This document shows, one piece after another, positions 1 to 9,886 of a DNA stretch of 64,000 nt. Position numbers and translations under genes: made by a program. How positions within the stretch are numbered: the first letter of the stretch is position 1; every line of letters begins with the position of its first letter. The notes beneath the pieces were generated by a model, which searched no databases, was not told the DNA's origin, and saw only the letters and a list, made by a program, of their open reading frames with translations. This DNA comes from Pseudomonas mosselii (GTDB lineage Bacteria > Pseudomonadota > Gammaproteobacteria > Pseudomonadales > Pseudomonadaceae): positions 248,001 through 312,000 of the forward strand of contig NZ_QJRP01000003.1 of NCBI RefSeq assembly GCF_003205295.1. The letters run 5' to 3'.

Positions 1-851
<851 letters not shown>

Positions 852-920
852 GCAGTCTCCTCGCGGGGCCGCGGCGTCTGGTGCGCGGCGTGCCCCGGGC
901 AATCAGGCGGTGGCGGGCGC

Positions 921-2066
921 TCAGGCGCCCAGTTCGCGGACCAGCGAGTCGCGGGTGATCTCGCTGATGGACTTGGCACCGGTCAGCACCATGGCTACGC
1001 GCATCTCTTTCTCGAACAGCTCCAGCAGGTTCTTCACACCCGCTTCGCCATGGGTGGCCAGGGCATAAAGGAAGGCGCGGCCGATCAACACGGTGTCGGC
1101 GCCCAAGGCGACCATGCGCACTACGTCCAGGCCGCTGCGGATACCGGAGTCGGCGAGGATCTTGATATCGCCCTTCACCGCGTCGGCGATCGCCGGCAGG
1201 GCGCGGGCGCTGGACAGTACGCCGTCGAGCTGGCGGCCGCCGTGGTTGGAGACGACGATGCCATCGGCGCCGAACTTGACCGCGTCGCGGGCGTCGTCGG
1301 CGTCGAGGATGCCCTTGATGATCATCGGGCCGTCCCAGAATTCGCGGATCCACTCCAGGTCTTTCCAGGAGATGGACGGGTCGAAGTTGTTGCCCAGCCA
1401 GCCGATGTAGTCGGCCAAACCGGTCGGGTTGCCCCGGTATTTCGAGATGTTGCCCAGGTCATGGGGGCGGCCGAGCAAGCCGACATTTAGCGCCCATTGT
1501 GGGTGGGTCATGGCCTGCCACACGCGCCGCAGCGGCGCGTTCGGGCCGCTCATGCCGGAGTGGGCATCGCGGTAGCGGGCGCCGGGTACCGGCATGTCGA
1601 CGGTGAACACCAGGGTCTTCACGCCGGCCGCTTTCGCGCGCTCCAGGGCGTTGCGCATGAAGCCGCGGTCTTTCAGGACATACAGCTGGAACCACATCGG
1701 CCGGTCGATGGCCGGGGCCACTTCCTCGATCGGGCACACCGACACCGTCGACATCGTGAACGGAATGCCATGGGCCGCCGCCGCGCGGGCCGCCTGCACT
1801 TCGCCGCGGCGGGCGTACATGCCGGTGAGGCCGACCGGGGCCAGGGCCACGGGCATGCTCAGGGTCTCGTCGAACAGCCGGGTCTCCAGGCTCAGGTCCG
1901 ACATGTTCTTCAGCACGCGCTGACGCAGGGCGATGCTGGCCAGGTCCGAGACGTTGTGGCGCAGGGTGTGCTCGGCGTAGGCACCGCCGTCGGCGTAGTG
2001 GAAGAGGAAGGGGGGCAGCTTGCGTTGGGCCGCGGCGCGATAGTCGGTGGAGGCGGAAATGATCAT
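921..2066 (-). CDS. lldD: L-lactate dehydrogenase (FMN, quinone-linked)
   Basis: A 381-residue FMN-dependent alpha-hydroxy-acid dehydrogenase that oxidises L-lactate to pyruvate at the inner membrane and passes electrons to quinone. Visible family features are the N-terminal [18 protein letters not shown], the FMN-site stretch [17 protein letters not shown], and the C-terminal [10 protein letters not shown] containing the catalytic-base histidine, followed by [13 protein letters not shown] that binds the FMN phosphate. Length equals that of E. coli LldD (about 380-396). It lies 63 bp behind lldP and ahead of the D-lactate dehydrogenase, so the operon handles both lactate enantiomers. Confidence 0.97.
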   Translation of the reverse strand: MIISASTDYRAAAQRKLPPFLFHYADGGAYAEHTLRHNVSDLASIALRQRVLKNMSDLSLETRLFDETLSMPVALAPVGLTGMYARRGEVQAARAAAAHGIPFTMSTVSVCPIEEVAPAIDRPMWFQLYVLKDRGFMRNALERAKAAGVKTLVFTVDMPVPGARYRDAHSGMSGPNAPLRRVWQAMTHPQWALNVGLLGRPHDLGNISKYRGNPTGLADYIGWLGNNFDPSISWKDLEWIREFWDGPMIIKGILDADDARDAVKFGADGIVVSNHGGRQLDGVLSSARALPAIADAVKGDIKILADSGIRSGLDVVRMVALGADTVLIGRAFLYALATHGEAGVKNLLELFEKEMRVAMVLTGAKSISEITRDSLVRELGA

Positions 2067-2129
2067 GGATTCTCGCAGCGTGGGTTGAAGGAGATGCCGG
2101 GCGCTGACTGGCGCCCGGCCCCTTTCACT

Positions 2130-3800
2130 TTAGTGATGAACCAGCATGCCAGTGAGCCAGTAGGCCTGGACCAGGGTGATCAGGCCGACGATGGTGGCGA
2201 AGAACAGGCTGTGCTTGACGGTGAAGCGGAACAGGTCGGATTCCTTGCCGACCAGGCCGGTGGCGGCGCAGGCCACGGCGATCGACTGCGGCGAGATCAT
2301 CTTGCCGGTCACGCCGCCGCTGGTGTTGGCCGCCACCAGCAGGGTGTCGCTGACCCCGATCTGGTGTGCGGTGGTGGCCTGCAGTGAGCTGAACAGGGCG
2401 TTGGACGAGGTGTCGGAACCGGTCAGGAACACGCCCAGCCAGCCCAGGAACGGCGAGAAGAACGGGAACGCGGCGCCCGTGCCGGCCAGCACCAGGGCCA
2501 TGGTCGAGGACATGCCCGAGTAGTTGGTGACGAAGGCGAAGGCCAGCACCATGCCGATCGACAGGATAGGCCAGCGCAGTTCCCAGAAGGTCTCTTTAAA
2601 AGTGGTAAGACCAGTTTTGAGGTTGATTTTCAACACCCACATCGAGATCAGCGCCGAGAGGAAGATCGCCGTGCCGGTGGCGGAAATCGGGTCGAGCTTG
2701 AACACCGCCGGCATGGCAGTCGGCGCGGTAACGATAGGTGCGGTCTTGATCACCAGCTGGTCGAGGTGCGGGATGGCGAAGTTGAACACGAAGTTGTACA
2801 TCGCCCCGCCCGGGGCGAAGGCTGCCTTGAACGGCTTCAGGGTCCAGATCGTGACTAACACGGTCAGGATCAGGAACGGCGACCAGGCTTTGAAGATCTC
2901 GCCGAAGCTGTACGGCGAAGGCTGGCTGCCACCCGATTGCACGACGGCGGCGCCGACGCTGCCCTTGGCTTCGGCGAACGAGCGCTTGGGCTGCCAGACC
3001 TTGAGGAACAGGGTCAGGGCGATCAGGCTGGCCAGGGCCGAGGTGATGTCCGGCAGCTCCGGGCCGATGAAGTTGGAGGTGAAGTATTGGGTGACGGCGA
3101 AGCTCAGGCCGGCCACCAGGGCGGCAGGCCAGGTCTCCTTCACGCCGCGCACGCCGTCCATCATGAACACCAGCCAGAACGGCACGAACAGCGACAGCAG
3201 CGGCAGCTGGCGGCCGGTCATGGCACCGATGTGGAAGGCGTCGATGCCGGTCACTTGCCCTGCGACGATGATCGGGATGCCCAGGGCGCCGAAGGCCACC
3301 GGCGCGGTGTTGGCGATCAGGCACAGGCCGGCGGCGTACAGCGGGTTGAAGCCCAGCCCCACCAGCAGCGCGGCGGTAATGGCCACCGGCGCGCCGAAAC
3401 CGGCCGCGCCTTCGAGGAAGGCACCGAAGCAGAAGCCGATCAGCAGTACCTGCAGGCGCTGGTCGTCGGTGATCGACAGCACCGAGCTGCGGATCACTTC
3501 GAACTGGCCACTCTTGACCGTGAGTTTGTAGAGGAACACCGCGGCGACGATGATCCAGGCAATTGGCCACAGGCCGTAGAGGAAGCCATAACCCGCGGCG
3601 GCCAGGGCCATGTCGACAGGCATCTGGAAAGCGAAGATCGCCACCAGGATCGACAGCGCGAGGGTGATGCTGCCGGCGACGTGGCCCTTGAGGCGGAACA
3701 CGGCGAGGGCGAGGAAGAAGAACACGATGGGGATGACCGCCGCCAGCGCGGACAGGCCGAGGCTACCAAGCGGGGTATAGAGTTGTTGCCAGGTTTGCAT
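2130..3800 (-). CDS. lldP: L-lactate permease
   Basis: A 556-residue LctP-family secondary transporter with about a dozen hydrophobic segments, importing L- and D-lactate (and probably glycolate) with protons. The N-terminus [20 protein letters not shown] leads into the first membrane helix. Motifs such as [16 protein letters not shown] are typical of the family. First gene of the lldP-lldD-lldE operon, divergent from lldR, with a perfect LldR-type palindrome in the shared upstream region. Codon use is GC-rich except for one short run around 2595-2625, which coincides with a second operator-like palindrome. An AACAACAA motif 17-24 nt before the ATG suggests translational control by Hfq/Crc. 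Confidence 0.97.
   Translation of the reverse strand: MQTWQQLYTPLGSLGLSALAAVIPIVFFFLALAVFRLKGHVAGSITLALSILVAIFAFQMPVDMALAAAGYGFLYGLWPIAWIIVAAVFLYKLTVKSGQFEVIRSSVLSITDDQRLQVLLIGFCFGAFLEGAAGFGAPVAITAALLVGLGFNPLYAAGLCLIANTAPVAFGALGIPIIVAGQVTGIDAFHIGAMTGRQLPLLSLFVPFWLVFMMDGVRGVKETWPAALVAGLSFAVTQYFTSNFIGPELPDITSALASLIALTLFLKVWQPKRSFAEAKGSVGAAVVQSGGSQPSPYSFGEIFKAWSPFLILTVLVTIWTLKPFKAAFAPGGAMYNFVFNFAIPHLDQLVIKTAPIVTAPTAMPAVFKLDPISATGTAIFLSALISMWVLKINLKTGLTTFKETFWELRWPILSIGMVLAFAFVTNYSGMSSTMALVLAGTGAAFPFFSPFLGWLGVFLTGSDTSSNALFSSLQATTAHQIGVSDTLLVAANTSGGVTGKMISPQSIAVACAATGLVGKESDLFRFTVKHSLFFATIVGLITLVQAYWLTGMLVHH
2603..2613. promoter_or_regulatory. Possible intragenic LldR operator inside lldP
   Basis: The 11-mer TGGTAAGACCA here is identical to the core of the palindrome in the lldP-lldR intergenic region (3850-3860), and it is embedded in a longer imperfect palindrome with A and T flanks (2599-2617). 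The codons that encode it (AAA ACT GGT CTT ACC ACT TTT AAA on the minus strand) are AT-rich and unlike the rest of lldP. E. coli LldR uses two operators, so a second site is plausible, although this one lies about 1.2 kb into the gene. Inference only. Confidence 0.4.
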
Positions 3801-3816
3801 ATGGGGTGGCCCCTAA

Positions 3817-3824
3817 TTGTTGTT
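3817..3824 (-). promoter_or_regulatory. Candidate Hfq/Crc (CA) motif upstream of lldP
   Basis: On the minus strand this reads AACAACAA, an exact match to the AAnAAnAA motif bound by Hfq-Crc in pseudomonads. It lies 17-24 nt before the lldP ATG and next to the probable Shine-Dalgarno AGGGG (3810-3814), the usual location for catabolite-repression targets. CrcZ, the antagonist RNA, is encoded in the same window. Confidence 0.5.
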
Positions 3825-3846
3825 GGTCAAGGCACTGGCATTGGAT

Positions 3847-3863
3847 AATTGGTAAGACCAATT
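3847..3863. promoter_or_regulatory. LldR operator in the lldP-lldR divergent region
   Basis: AATTGGTAAGACCAATT is a perfect inverted repeat with 7-bp arms (AATTGGT/ACCAATT) around a 3-bp centre. This fits the TTGGT-N3-ACCAA operator of the PdhR/LldR branch of FadR-type regulators. It sits 47 bp upstream of the lldP start and about 200 bp upstream of lldR. Occupancy by LldR without lactate would repress the operon. Confidence 0.85.
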
Positions 3864-4060
3864 TACAATGGCTGGACGCTAGGTTAAGAGCGCCGCGCAG
3901 GGTGTGTCAATTTGTCCTGTGGAAAACTTTGGTCTCAAGCCGATGAGCGGACATCTGTATGGCAGGGAAAATCGCCGCCTGATGGGTGTCGGCGTAGGCC
4001 GGATAGGCGCAGAATAGGCGCCCCCGGATTCGCATCCCCGGGGTTCGTGGAGAGCAAGCA

Positions 4061-4828
4061 ATGGTTTTTGATCAGGTCCGCCAGCGGCGCCTGTCCGACG
4101 ACATCGTCGATCGGTTGGAAGGGATGATTCTCGAGGGCACGTTGACTTCGGGGCAGCGCCTGCCCGCCGAACGCGTCCTGGCCGAGCAGTTCGGCGTGTC
4201 CCGTCCGTCGTTGCGCGAGGCGATCCAGAAGCTGGTGGCCAAGGGGCTGCTGGTCAGCCGCCAGGGTGGCGGCAACTATGTGGCCGAAGCCTTGGGCTCC
4301 ACCTTCAGCGACCCGCTGTTGCAACTGCTGGAGCGCAATCCGGATGCCCAGCGCGACCTGCTGGAGTTCCGCCACACCCTGGAGGCGTCATGTGCCTACT
4401 ACGCGGCCCAGCGCGCCACCGAGCCTGATCGCGAGCGCTTGAAGACGGCATTCGACGCGCTGCAGGATTGCTACAACCGTGTCGGCGAGGTGGACCGGGC
4501 GCAGGAGGGCGCGGCCGATGCGCGATTCCACCTGGCCATTGCCGAAGCCAGCCACAACGCCGTGCTGCTGCATACCATCCGCGGCTTGTTCGACCTGCTC
4601 AAGCGCAACGTGGTGACCAATATCGGCGGCATGTACCAGCAGCGCACGGAGACGCGCGACATGCTGATCAGTCAGCATCGCGAGCTCTATCTGGCGATTG
4701 TCGAGGGGCGGGCGGACGATGCGCGGGAGGTGTCTAGCCGGCATATCCTGTATGTCCAGGAGGTGCTGCAAGAGGCGCAGCAGGAGGCCCAGCGGGTGGC
4801 ACGGGCGGAGCGGCGCAGCGGGCGCTGA
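4061..4828 (+). CDS. lldR: GntR/FadR-family lactate-responsive repressor
   Basis: A 255-residue regulator with an N-terminal winged helix-turn-helix (LPAERVLAEQFGVSRPSLREAI spans roughly residues 35-56) and a C-terminal all-helical FCD ligand domain whose metal/ligand histidines can be seen in RFHLAIAEASHN and SQHRELYLAI. Divergent from lldP-lldD-lldE, with a perfect LldR/PdhR-type palindrome between them, so it is the local repressor relieved by lactate. PdhR is the nearest alternative by sequence, but the lactate-gene context decides the call. The ATG at 4061 is preceded by GTGGAGAGCAAGCA, giving a GGAGA Shine-Dalgarno. Confidence 0.93.
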   Translation: MVFDQVRQRRLSDDIVDRLEGMILEGTLTSGQRLPAERVLAEQFGVSRPSLREAIQKLVAKGLLVSRQGGGNYVAEALGSTFSDPLLQLLERNPDAQRDLLEFRHTLEASCAYYAAQRATEPDRERLKTAFDALQDCYNRVGEVDRAQEGAADARFHLAIAEASHNAVLLHTIRGLFDLLKRNVVTNIGGMYQQRTETRDMLISQHRELYLAIVEGRADDAREVSSRHILYVQEVLQEAQQEAQRVARAERRSGR

Positions 4829-4846
4829 GATGCGGCATGCGCGGTT

Positions 4847-4964
4847 CTTGTGGGAGCGGCCTTGTGTCGCGAAAAGGGCGCGCAGCGGCCTCTGGATCTA
4901 TGCGTCACACAGATTGTAGGGGGCCGCTTCGCGGCCCTTTCGCGACACGAGGCCGCTCCTACAG
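4847..4964. repeat. Paired REP element (inverted copies)
   Basis: Two inverted copies of the GGAGCGGCCTTGTGTCGCGA core (4852-4871 and the complement around 4938-4960) flank a short variable centre. It lies between the converging ends of lldR and smpB, where it can act as a bidirectional mRNA end stabiliser. Same family as the units at 7.3, 19.6, 36.2, 45.1 and 56.4 kb. Confidence 0.9.
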
Positions 4965-4982
4965 TGACCGCGAGGGTCGGGC

Positions 4983-5465
4983 TTACTCTTCCTTGCCCTT
5001 GTTGCGCATCGTGCGCTGCAGCTCGCGGTTGGAGTCGCGCTCGCGCACGGTATCGCGCTTGTCGAACTCCTTCTTGCCCTTGCCGAGCGCGATCTCGCAC
5101 TTGATCAGGTGCTTGCTCCAGTACAGCGACATCGCCACGCAGGTGTAGCCCTTCTGCGCCACGGCCGCTTCCAGGCGCTCCAGCTCGCGCTTGTTCAGCA
5201 GCAGCTTGCGGGTGCGGATCGGGTCGGCGATGACGTGGGTGCTGGCGGTGTTCAGCGGGGTGATGTGGCTGCCGAACAGCCAGGCTTCGCCATCCTTGAG
5301 CAGCACGTAGCTGTCGGTCAGGTGCGCCTTGCCGGCCCGCAGGCTCTTTACTTCCCAGCCGGACAGGACCAGCCCGGCCTCGAACTTGTGTTCGATGAAG
5401 TAATCGTGTCGCGCCTTCTTGTTCTGCGCGATGGTCCCGGTCGGATGTTTCTTTTGCTTAGCCAT
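4983..5465 (-). CDS. smpB: SsrA-binding protein
   Basis: A 160-residue SmpB, partner of tmRNA in trans-translation, which rescues stalled ribosomes. The sequence shows the family hallmarks: N-terminal [20 protein letters not shown], the [11 protein letters not shown] motif in the oligonucleotide-binding beta barrel, and the lysine-rich C-terminal tail that mimics an anticodon stem on the ribosome ([17 protein letters not shown]). Length matches the family (about 160). Convergent with lldR and divergent from ratA; the 161-bp gap to ratA must hold both promoters. ssrA itself is not in the window. Confidence 0.97.
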   Translation of the reverse strand: MAKQKKHPTGTIAQNKKARHDYFIEHKFEAGLVLSGWEVKSLRAGKAHLTDSYVLLKDGEAWLFGSHITPLNTASTHVIADPIRTRKLLLNKRELERLEAAVAQKGYTCVAMSLYWSKHLIKCEIALGKGKKEFDKRDTVRERDSNRELQRTMRNKGKEE

Positions 5466-5626
5466 AGGGGCGGCATTATAGGGAGAGTCCGCGTCCTCGG
5501 CTATGGGGTTTAGGTGCGCTTGAGCCAGTTGTGTGAATCCCGGACAATACAGGCCTCGTTCTGCCGCGCAGAACCGTATTCGAGGCGCTGCGACGCGCCG
5601 CCGCCCAGATTGGAAGTGACGCCTGG

Positions 5627-6061
5627 ATGACTACCCATATTCAACGCTCCGCCCTGCTGCCGTTCCCTGCCCAGGCGCTCTACGACCTGGTCAACGATGT
5701 GGCCAGCTACCCGGAGTTCCTGCCCTGGTGCTCGGCTTCCACCGTGCTCGAGGCCAGCGACACGCACATGCGGGCCAGGCTGGAAGTGGCCAAGGGTGGC
5801 ATGAGCCAGCAGTTCACCACGCGCAACGTGCTGGTGCCGGGGCAGTCGATCGAGATGAACCTGGAGGATGGGCCGTTCACCCAGCTGCACGGTTTGTGGG
5901 TGTTCAAGCCGCTGGGCGAGAAAGCCTGCAAGATCAGCCTCGACCTGTCGTTCGACTACGCCGGCGCCTTGGTGCGCGCGACCTTGGGCCCGCTGTTCAA
6001 CCAGGCGGCCAATACCATGGTCGATGCGTTTTGCCAGCGCGCCAAGCAGATCAATGGCTGA
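5627..6061 (+). CDS. ratA: START/COQ10-domain protein RatA
   Basis: A 144-residue polyketide-cyclase/START-fold protein ([35 protein letters not shown]). Homologues are the E. coli RatA toxin, which blocks 70S formation, and mitochondrial Coq10, a ubiquinone-binding chaperone; which activity applies here cannot be read from sequence. Length is typical. In most gammaproteobacteria it overlaps rnfH/ratB. Here the overlapping ATG GCT GAA is followed at once by TAG, and only 82 bp with a terminator separate ratA from bamE, so the partner gene is missing (see findings). Confidence 0.93.
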   Translation: MTTHIQRSALLPFPAQALYDLVNDVASYPEFLPWCSASTVLEASDTHMRARLEVAKGGMSQQFTTRNVLVPGQSIEMNLEDGPFTQLHGLWVFKPLGEKACKISLDLSFDYAGALVRATLGPLFNQAANTMVDAFCQRAKQING

Positions 6062-6101
6062 ATAGTGCTGGCCTGAACCAAAGGCTTTTCGAAGGCGCAA
6101 C

Positions 6102-6130
6102 AAAAAGCCCGGACTGGATCCGGGCTTTTT
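6102..6130. terminator. Bidirectional terminator between ratA and bamE
   Basis: A perfect 12-bp inverted repeat (AAAAAGCCCGGA / TCCGGGCTTTTT) with a 5-nt loop. T tracts at both ends allow termination of both converging genes. Confidence 0.92.
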
Positions 6131-6143
6131 AGTGTCGGCGCAT

Positions 6144-6662
6144 TTACTGCGGCGAGGTTTCCAGTGGTGCTGGCGTCGGGACCGGGGTGGTCTCGATGTT
6201 GTCGATTTCCTTCTGCAGCGTGTCTTCCAGTGAGCCTGGCTTGGCCGGCTTCTCGGGCTGGCTCGGCTGCTTGTCCGGGCTGACCGTGGTGTCGCCGCTG
6301 CCGCCGAGGATTTCCTGGTCGCGGCTGACGCCCGGCATGAAGTCGCCGGAGAGGCTGACCAGTTGGTCGTTCTCGTTGAAGAAGATGCTCATGCGCTCCT
6401 GCTGGCGCTGGCCGCCGCCGGGTTGCAGGCTGTACAGGTAGTCCCAACGGTTGGTGTGGAAGGTGTCCTGCAGCAGGGGGTTGCCCATGATAAACCTTAC
6501 TTGCCGACGGGTCATTCCCGGGCGCAATTGGTCTATCATGTCTTGCGTGACGACATTGCCCTGCTGGATGTCGATTTTGTAAACCCCGGGAAACGAGCAA
6601 CCGGCGAGTGCGAGCAGTCCCACTAGAGTGAGGCTGGTTAGCAAGAGCTTGGTGTTTTGCAT
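6144..6662 (-). CDS. bamE: Outer-membrane assembly lipoprotein BamE (OmlA)
   Basis: A 172-residue lipoprotein. [22 protein letters not shown] is a signal peptide ending in a LALAGC lipobox, so the mature protein is anchored through Cys22. The SmpA/OmlA domain follows ([20 protein letters not shown]), then a Pro/Lys-rich C-terminal tail not found in the shorter E. coli BamE. It is an accessory subunit of the BAM complex that inserts beta-barrel proteins. The start at 6662 is preferred over an in-frame upstream ATG because it places the signal peptide at the N-terminus. Divergent from fur, a conserved arrangement in Pseudomonas. Confidence 0.95.
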   Translation of the reverse strand: MQNTKLLLTSLTLVGLLALAGCSFPGVYKIDIQQGNVVTQDMIDQLRPGMTRRQVRFIMGNPLLQDTFHTNRWDYLYSLQPGGGQRQQERMSIFFNENDQLVSLSGDFMPGVSRDQEILGGSGDTTVSPDKQPSQPEKPAKPGSLEDTLQKEIDNIETTPVPTPAPLETSPQ

Positions 6663-6759
6663 CGGTGGGCGACTTCCACTATCTTGGCTGGACAACGTAA
6701 ACCCCGATCATACCCGTATTAAGAGAAGCTGCGAAGCAGCATCGGCGAGAAAGCTGACC

Positions 6760-7164
6760 ATGGTTGAAAATAGCGAATTGCGCAAAGCGGGCCTCAAGGT
6801 AACCCTGCCTCGAGTAAAGATTCTTCAGATGCTCGACTCGGCCGAGCAGCGTCACATGAGTGCCGAGGACGTCTACAAGGCGCTGATGGAGGCTGGCGAG
6901 GATGTCGGTCTGGCGACCGTGTACCGCGTACTGACCCAATTCGAAGCGGCGGGCCTGGTGGAGCGCCACAACTTTGATGGCGGCCACGCGGTGTTCGAGC
7001 TGGCGGATGGCAAGCACCACGATCACATGGTCAACGTGGACAGCGGTGAAGTCATTGAATTCTTCGATGCCGAAATCGAGAAGCGCCAGAAAGAGATCGT
7101 TGCCGAGCATGGCTTCGAGCTGGTGGATCACAATCTGGTTCTGTATGTGCGTAAAAAGAAGTAA
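6760..7164 (+). CDS. fur: Ferric uptake regulator
   Basis: A 134-residue Fur with N-terminal winged helix (GLKVTLPRVKILQMLDS; recognition helix in VGLATVYRVLTQFE) and C-terminal dimerisation/metal domain with the HHDH motif (GKHHDHMVNV). It contains no cysteine at all, so the CxxC structural zinc site of E. coli Fur is absent, as in P. aeruginosa Fur. Represses iron-uptake genes with Fe2+; a candidate target, the haem operon at 60.4 kb, is in this window. The start MVENSELRK at 6760 gives the usual length; an upstream in-frame start reaching into bamE gives a long non-homologous extension. Followed by a strong terminator. Confidence 0.97.
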   Translation: MVENSELRKAGLKVTLPRVKILQMLDSAEQRHMSAEDVYKALMEAGEDVGLATVYRVLTQFEAAGLVERHNFDGGHAVFELADGKHHDHMVNVDSGEVIEFFDAEIEKRQKEIVAEHGFELVDHNLVLYVRKKK

Positions 7165-7185
7165 CGATTTAGATCGTTATTGAAG

Positions 7186-7213
7186 ACAAAGGCGACCTTC
7201 GGGTCGCCTTTGT
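7186..7213 (+). terminator. fur terminator
   Basis: A perfect 12-bp stem ACAAAGGCGACC / GGTCGCCTTTGT with a TTCG tetraloop, 22 bp after the fur stop. Confidence 0.93.
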
Positions 7214-7244
7214 GCTTTGTGGTATCTCAAGTCTTGCGCGATCT

Positions 7245-7361
7245 CTGTAGGAGCGGCCTTGTGTCGCGAAAGGGCTGCGTAGCAGCCCCTGCAATTCTGA
7301 GTCATGCAGAGATCCTGGGGCCGCTGCGCGCCCCTTTCGCGACACAAGGCCGCTCCTACAG
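7245..7361. repeat. Paired REP element
   Basis: Inverted copies of TAGGAGCGGCCTTGTGTCGC (from 7248) and its complement (ending at about 7360), each with an inner small hairpin (GGGCTGCGTAGCAGCCC in the left copy). Lies between the converging fur and recN genes. Confidence 0.9.
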
Positions 7362-7374
7362 GGACCGCACAGGC

Positions 7375-9048
7375 TCAGGCCTTGCTGCTCACCACCATCT
7401 TGCGTGCATGGGCCAGCGATTCCTTGGTCAGGTCGATCCCGCCCAGCATCCGCGCCACTTCCTCGACCCGCTCGCGCTTGCCCAGGCTGGACACGGCGGT
7501 GTGTGTGGTGTCGCTGTTGCGTACCTTGTGCACGAACAGATGGTGATGGCCCTGCGCGGCCACCTGGGGCAGGTGGGTCACTGTCAGTACCTGGCCGCGC
7601 TCGCCGAGACGACGCAGCAGTTGGCCGACGATTTCCGCGGTCGGGCCGCCGATCCCCACATCCACTTCGTCGAATACCAGGGTGGGAATGCGCGAGGTCT
7701 GCGCGGTGATCACCTGGATCGCCAGGCTGATACGCGACAGCTCACCGCCTGAGGCGACCTTGGCCAGGCCCTTGAGTGGCTGACCGGGGTTGGCGCTGAC
7801 CAGTAGTTCGATCTGCTCCAGGCCATGGGGCGAGAGGTCGCCGTTATCAAAGGGCGTGAGCTCGATGCAGAATCGCCCGCCGGGCATGCCCAGGCGCTGG
7901 ATTTCCTGTTCGACGGCGGTGGCCAGCTGTTTGGCGGCTTGCTGGCGCAGCGCGCTCAGCTCGCGGGCCTTCTCTTTATAGTGCTGGGCGTAGGCGGCCA
8001 GCTCCTCGCCGAGGCGCTCGATCGATTCGTCGCTGGCGTTAAGCCCTTCCAGCTCCTCCATCAGGCGCTGTTGCAAGTGCGGCAGCTCGGTGGGGTGCAC
8101 GCGGTGTTTGCGGGCGAGGGTATAGATAGTATCCAGGCGTTCTTCGAGGGCCTGCAGGCGCATCGGGTCGGCGTCGAAGTTGTCGAGGAAGCGGTTGAGC
8201 TCGCCGACGGCTTCTTCCACCTGGATCTGCGCGCTGGCGATCAGGTTGACCGCCTCGCCCAGTGCCTTTGGGCTGTTGCCGACCGCGGTGAGCCGGTTGA
8301 GGCTGACGGTCAGGGCACTCAGCACGTTACCCGAGTCGCTTTCGCTGCACTGGTCGATGACCTGGCGGCAGATGCCGAACAGCGCCTCGGCGTTGGTCAG
8401 GTTCTTGTGTTCCTGCTCCAGCTGTTCCAGCTCGTTTTCGCCAAGGCCCAGGTTGTCGAGTTCTTCCAGCTGGTAGCTGAGCAGTTGATGGCGCGCCCGT
8501 TGCTCGTCCCCGGAATTGCTCAGGCGCTCCAGCTCCTGGCTGGTCTGGTTCCAGCGCTTGGCGGCCAGCTGGACCTGGCGGGACAGGTCGGTGGCGCCGG
8601 CATACTCGTCCACCAGCCGGCGGTGGGTGTCGGTTTTCAGCAGTGACTGGTGCTCGTGCTGGCTGTGGATGTCGATCAGCAGCTCGCCCAGGGCCTTGAG
8701 GTCGCCCAGCGGGCAGGGGGTGCCATTGATGTAGCCGCGGCTGCGGCCCTCGGCGGTGATCACCCGGCGCAGGATGCATGGCCCGTCGCTTTCCAGGTCG
8801 CGCTGGGCGAGCCAGGCATGCGCTTCGGGGATGTCGACAAGGTCGAAGGTGGCGAGGATATCGGCCTTGTCGGTGCCCGGACGCACCACGCCGCTGTCGG
8901 CGCGGTCGCCGAGTGCCAAACCGAGGGCATCGAGCATGATCGACTTGCCGGCCCCGGTCTCGCCGGTGATGACGGACATGCCGCGGGCGATCTCGAGGTC
9001 GAGGTGTTCGACGATGGCGTAGTTGTGAATGGACAGGTGCACCAGCAT
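7375..9048 (-). CDS. recN: DNA repair ATPase RecN
   Basis: A 557-residue SMC-like protein of double-strand-break repair. Walker A is GETGAGKS near residues 29-36 and the C-terminal ABC signature/Walker B stretch contains VASGGELSRISLA and LVFDEVDVGIGG. The central part is coiled coil. The start at 9048 (MLVHLSIHNYAIVEHLDLE) gives the family length; the longer frame extends through the grpE promoter. Divergent from grpE, convergent with fur. Confidence 0.96.
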   Translation of the reverse strand: MLVHLSIHNYAIVEHLDLEIARGMSVITGETGAGKSIMLDALGLALGDRADSGVVRPGTDKADILATFDLVDIPEAHAWLAQRDLESDGPCILRRVITAEGRSRGYINGTPCPLGDLKALGELLIDIHSQHEHQSLLKTDTHRRLVDEYAGATDLSRQVQLAAKRWNQTSQELERLSNSGDEQRARHQLLSYQLEELDNLGLGENELEQLEQEHKNLTNAEALFGICRQVIDQCSESDSGNVLSALTVSLNRLTAVGNSPKALGEAVNLIASAQIQVEEAVGELNRFLDNFDADPMRLQALEERLDTIYTLARKHRVHPTELPHLQQRLMEELEGLNASDESIERLGEELAAYAQHYKEKARELSALRQQAAKQLATAVEQEIQRLGMPGGRFCIELTPFDNGDLSPHGLEQIELLVSANPGQPLKGLAKVASGGELSRISLAIQVITAQTSRIPTLVFDEVDVGIGGPTAEIVGQLLRRLGERGQVLTVTHLPQVAAQGHHHLFVHKVRNSDTTHTAVSSLGKRERVEEVARMLGGIDLTKESLAHARKMVVSSKA

Positions 9049-9144
9049 GGGGCGGCTCCCGAAGGGTCGTGTCTGGATATTTATACAGTGCTTTTCGTGA
9101 GTCTGCCAATAGCCGGTCGATGAATGTGGAAAAGCGCTTTGCCC

Positions 9145-9173
9145 CTTGAACCTGGTTTTTCCGACCCCATATA
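9145..9173 (+). promoter_or_regulatory. Sigma-32 (RpoH) heat-shock promoter of grpE-dnaK-dnaJ
   Basis: CTTGAA at 9145-9150 and CCCCATATA at 9165-9173, separated by 14 bp, match the sigma-32 consensus CTTGAA-N13-15-CCCCATnT closely. It lies 58 bp upstream of the grpE ATG, which fits heat induction of the chaperone genes. Confidence 0.9.
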
Positions 9174-9230
9174 GCCGGCAAGACATGGCGAGCCTGGCTC
9201 GCACGACAGAAATCGTGGAGGAGAAACCCA

Positions 9231-9785
9231 ATGGCTGACGAACAGCTGGATGAGAAGAACCTGAATTCCGAAGAAGCCGGTGCTGCGAATGTCGATGCCC
9301 GCGTCCTGGAGCTCGAGGAGCAGCTGGCCGCCGCCAAGGACCAGTCCCTGCGCACCGCCGCCGACCTGCAGAACGTCCGCCGCCGCGCCGAGCAGGATGT
9401 CGAGAAGGCCCACAAGTTCGCCCTGGAGAAGTTCGCCGGCGACCTGCTGCCGATCATCGACAGCCTGGAGCGTGGCCTGGAGCTGTCCAGCGCCGACGAC
9501 GAAACTATCAAGCCGATGCGCGAAGGTATCGAGCTGACCCTGAAGATGTTCCAGGACACCCTCAAGCGCTACAACCTGGAAACCATCGAGCCGCACGGCC
9601 AGCCATTCAACGCCGAGCACCACCAGGCGATGGCCATGCAGGAAAGCGCCGATGTCGAGCCGAACAGCGTGCTGAACGTGTTCCAGAAGGGCTACCTGCT
9701 CAATGGCCGCCTGCTGCGCCCCGCCATGGTGGTGGTCAGCAAGGCGCCGAGCGCCCCGCAGCCTTCGATCAATGAAAAGGCTTGA
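9231..9785 (+). CDS. grpE: Nucleotide exchange factor GrpE
   Basis: A 184-residue GrpE, which releases ADP from DnaK. The acidic, disordered N-terminus is followed by the long coiled coil (about residues 20-75, ending in [19 protein letters not shown]) and the C-terminal beta domain with the signature [21 protein letters not shown]. The ATG is preceded by GGAGG (9216-9220). First gene of the grpE-dnaK-dnaJ cluster behind the sigma-32 promoter. Confidence 0.97.
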   Translation: MADEQLDEKNLNSEEAGAANVDARVLELEEQLAAAKDQSLRTAADLQNVRRRAEQDVEKAHKFALEKFAGDLLPIIDSLERGLELSSADDETIKPMREGIELTLKMFQDTLKRYNLETIEPHGQPFNAEHHQAMAMQESADVEPNSVLNVFQKGYLLNGRLLRPAMVVVSKAPSAPQPSINEKA

Positions 9786-9886
9786 AATCTTTCCGGGCAC
9801 CCCCATCTAGGTGTCAAGCCTTCAAGTATTAGTGCAGTTGGCCAAAGCAGTCGCTGCTACCAAATTCAAGTTTCGGGAGAATCAAC

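Noticed and set aside
4847..4964. REP pairs considered as small insertion sequences
   Set aside because: About 120 bp, no transposase or target duplication visible; they match the known palindromic REP family of P. putida.
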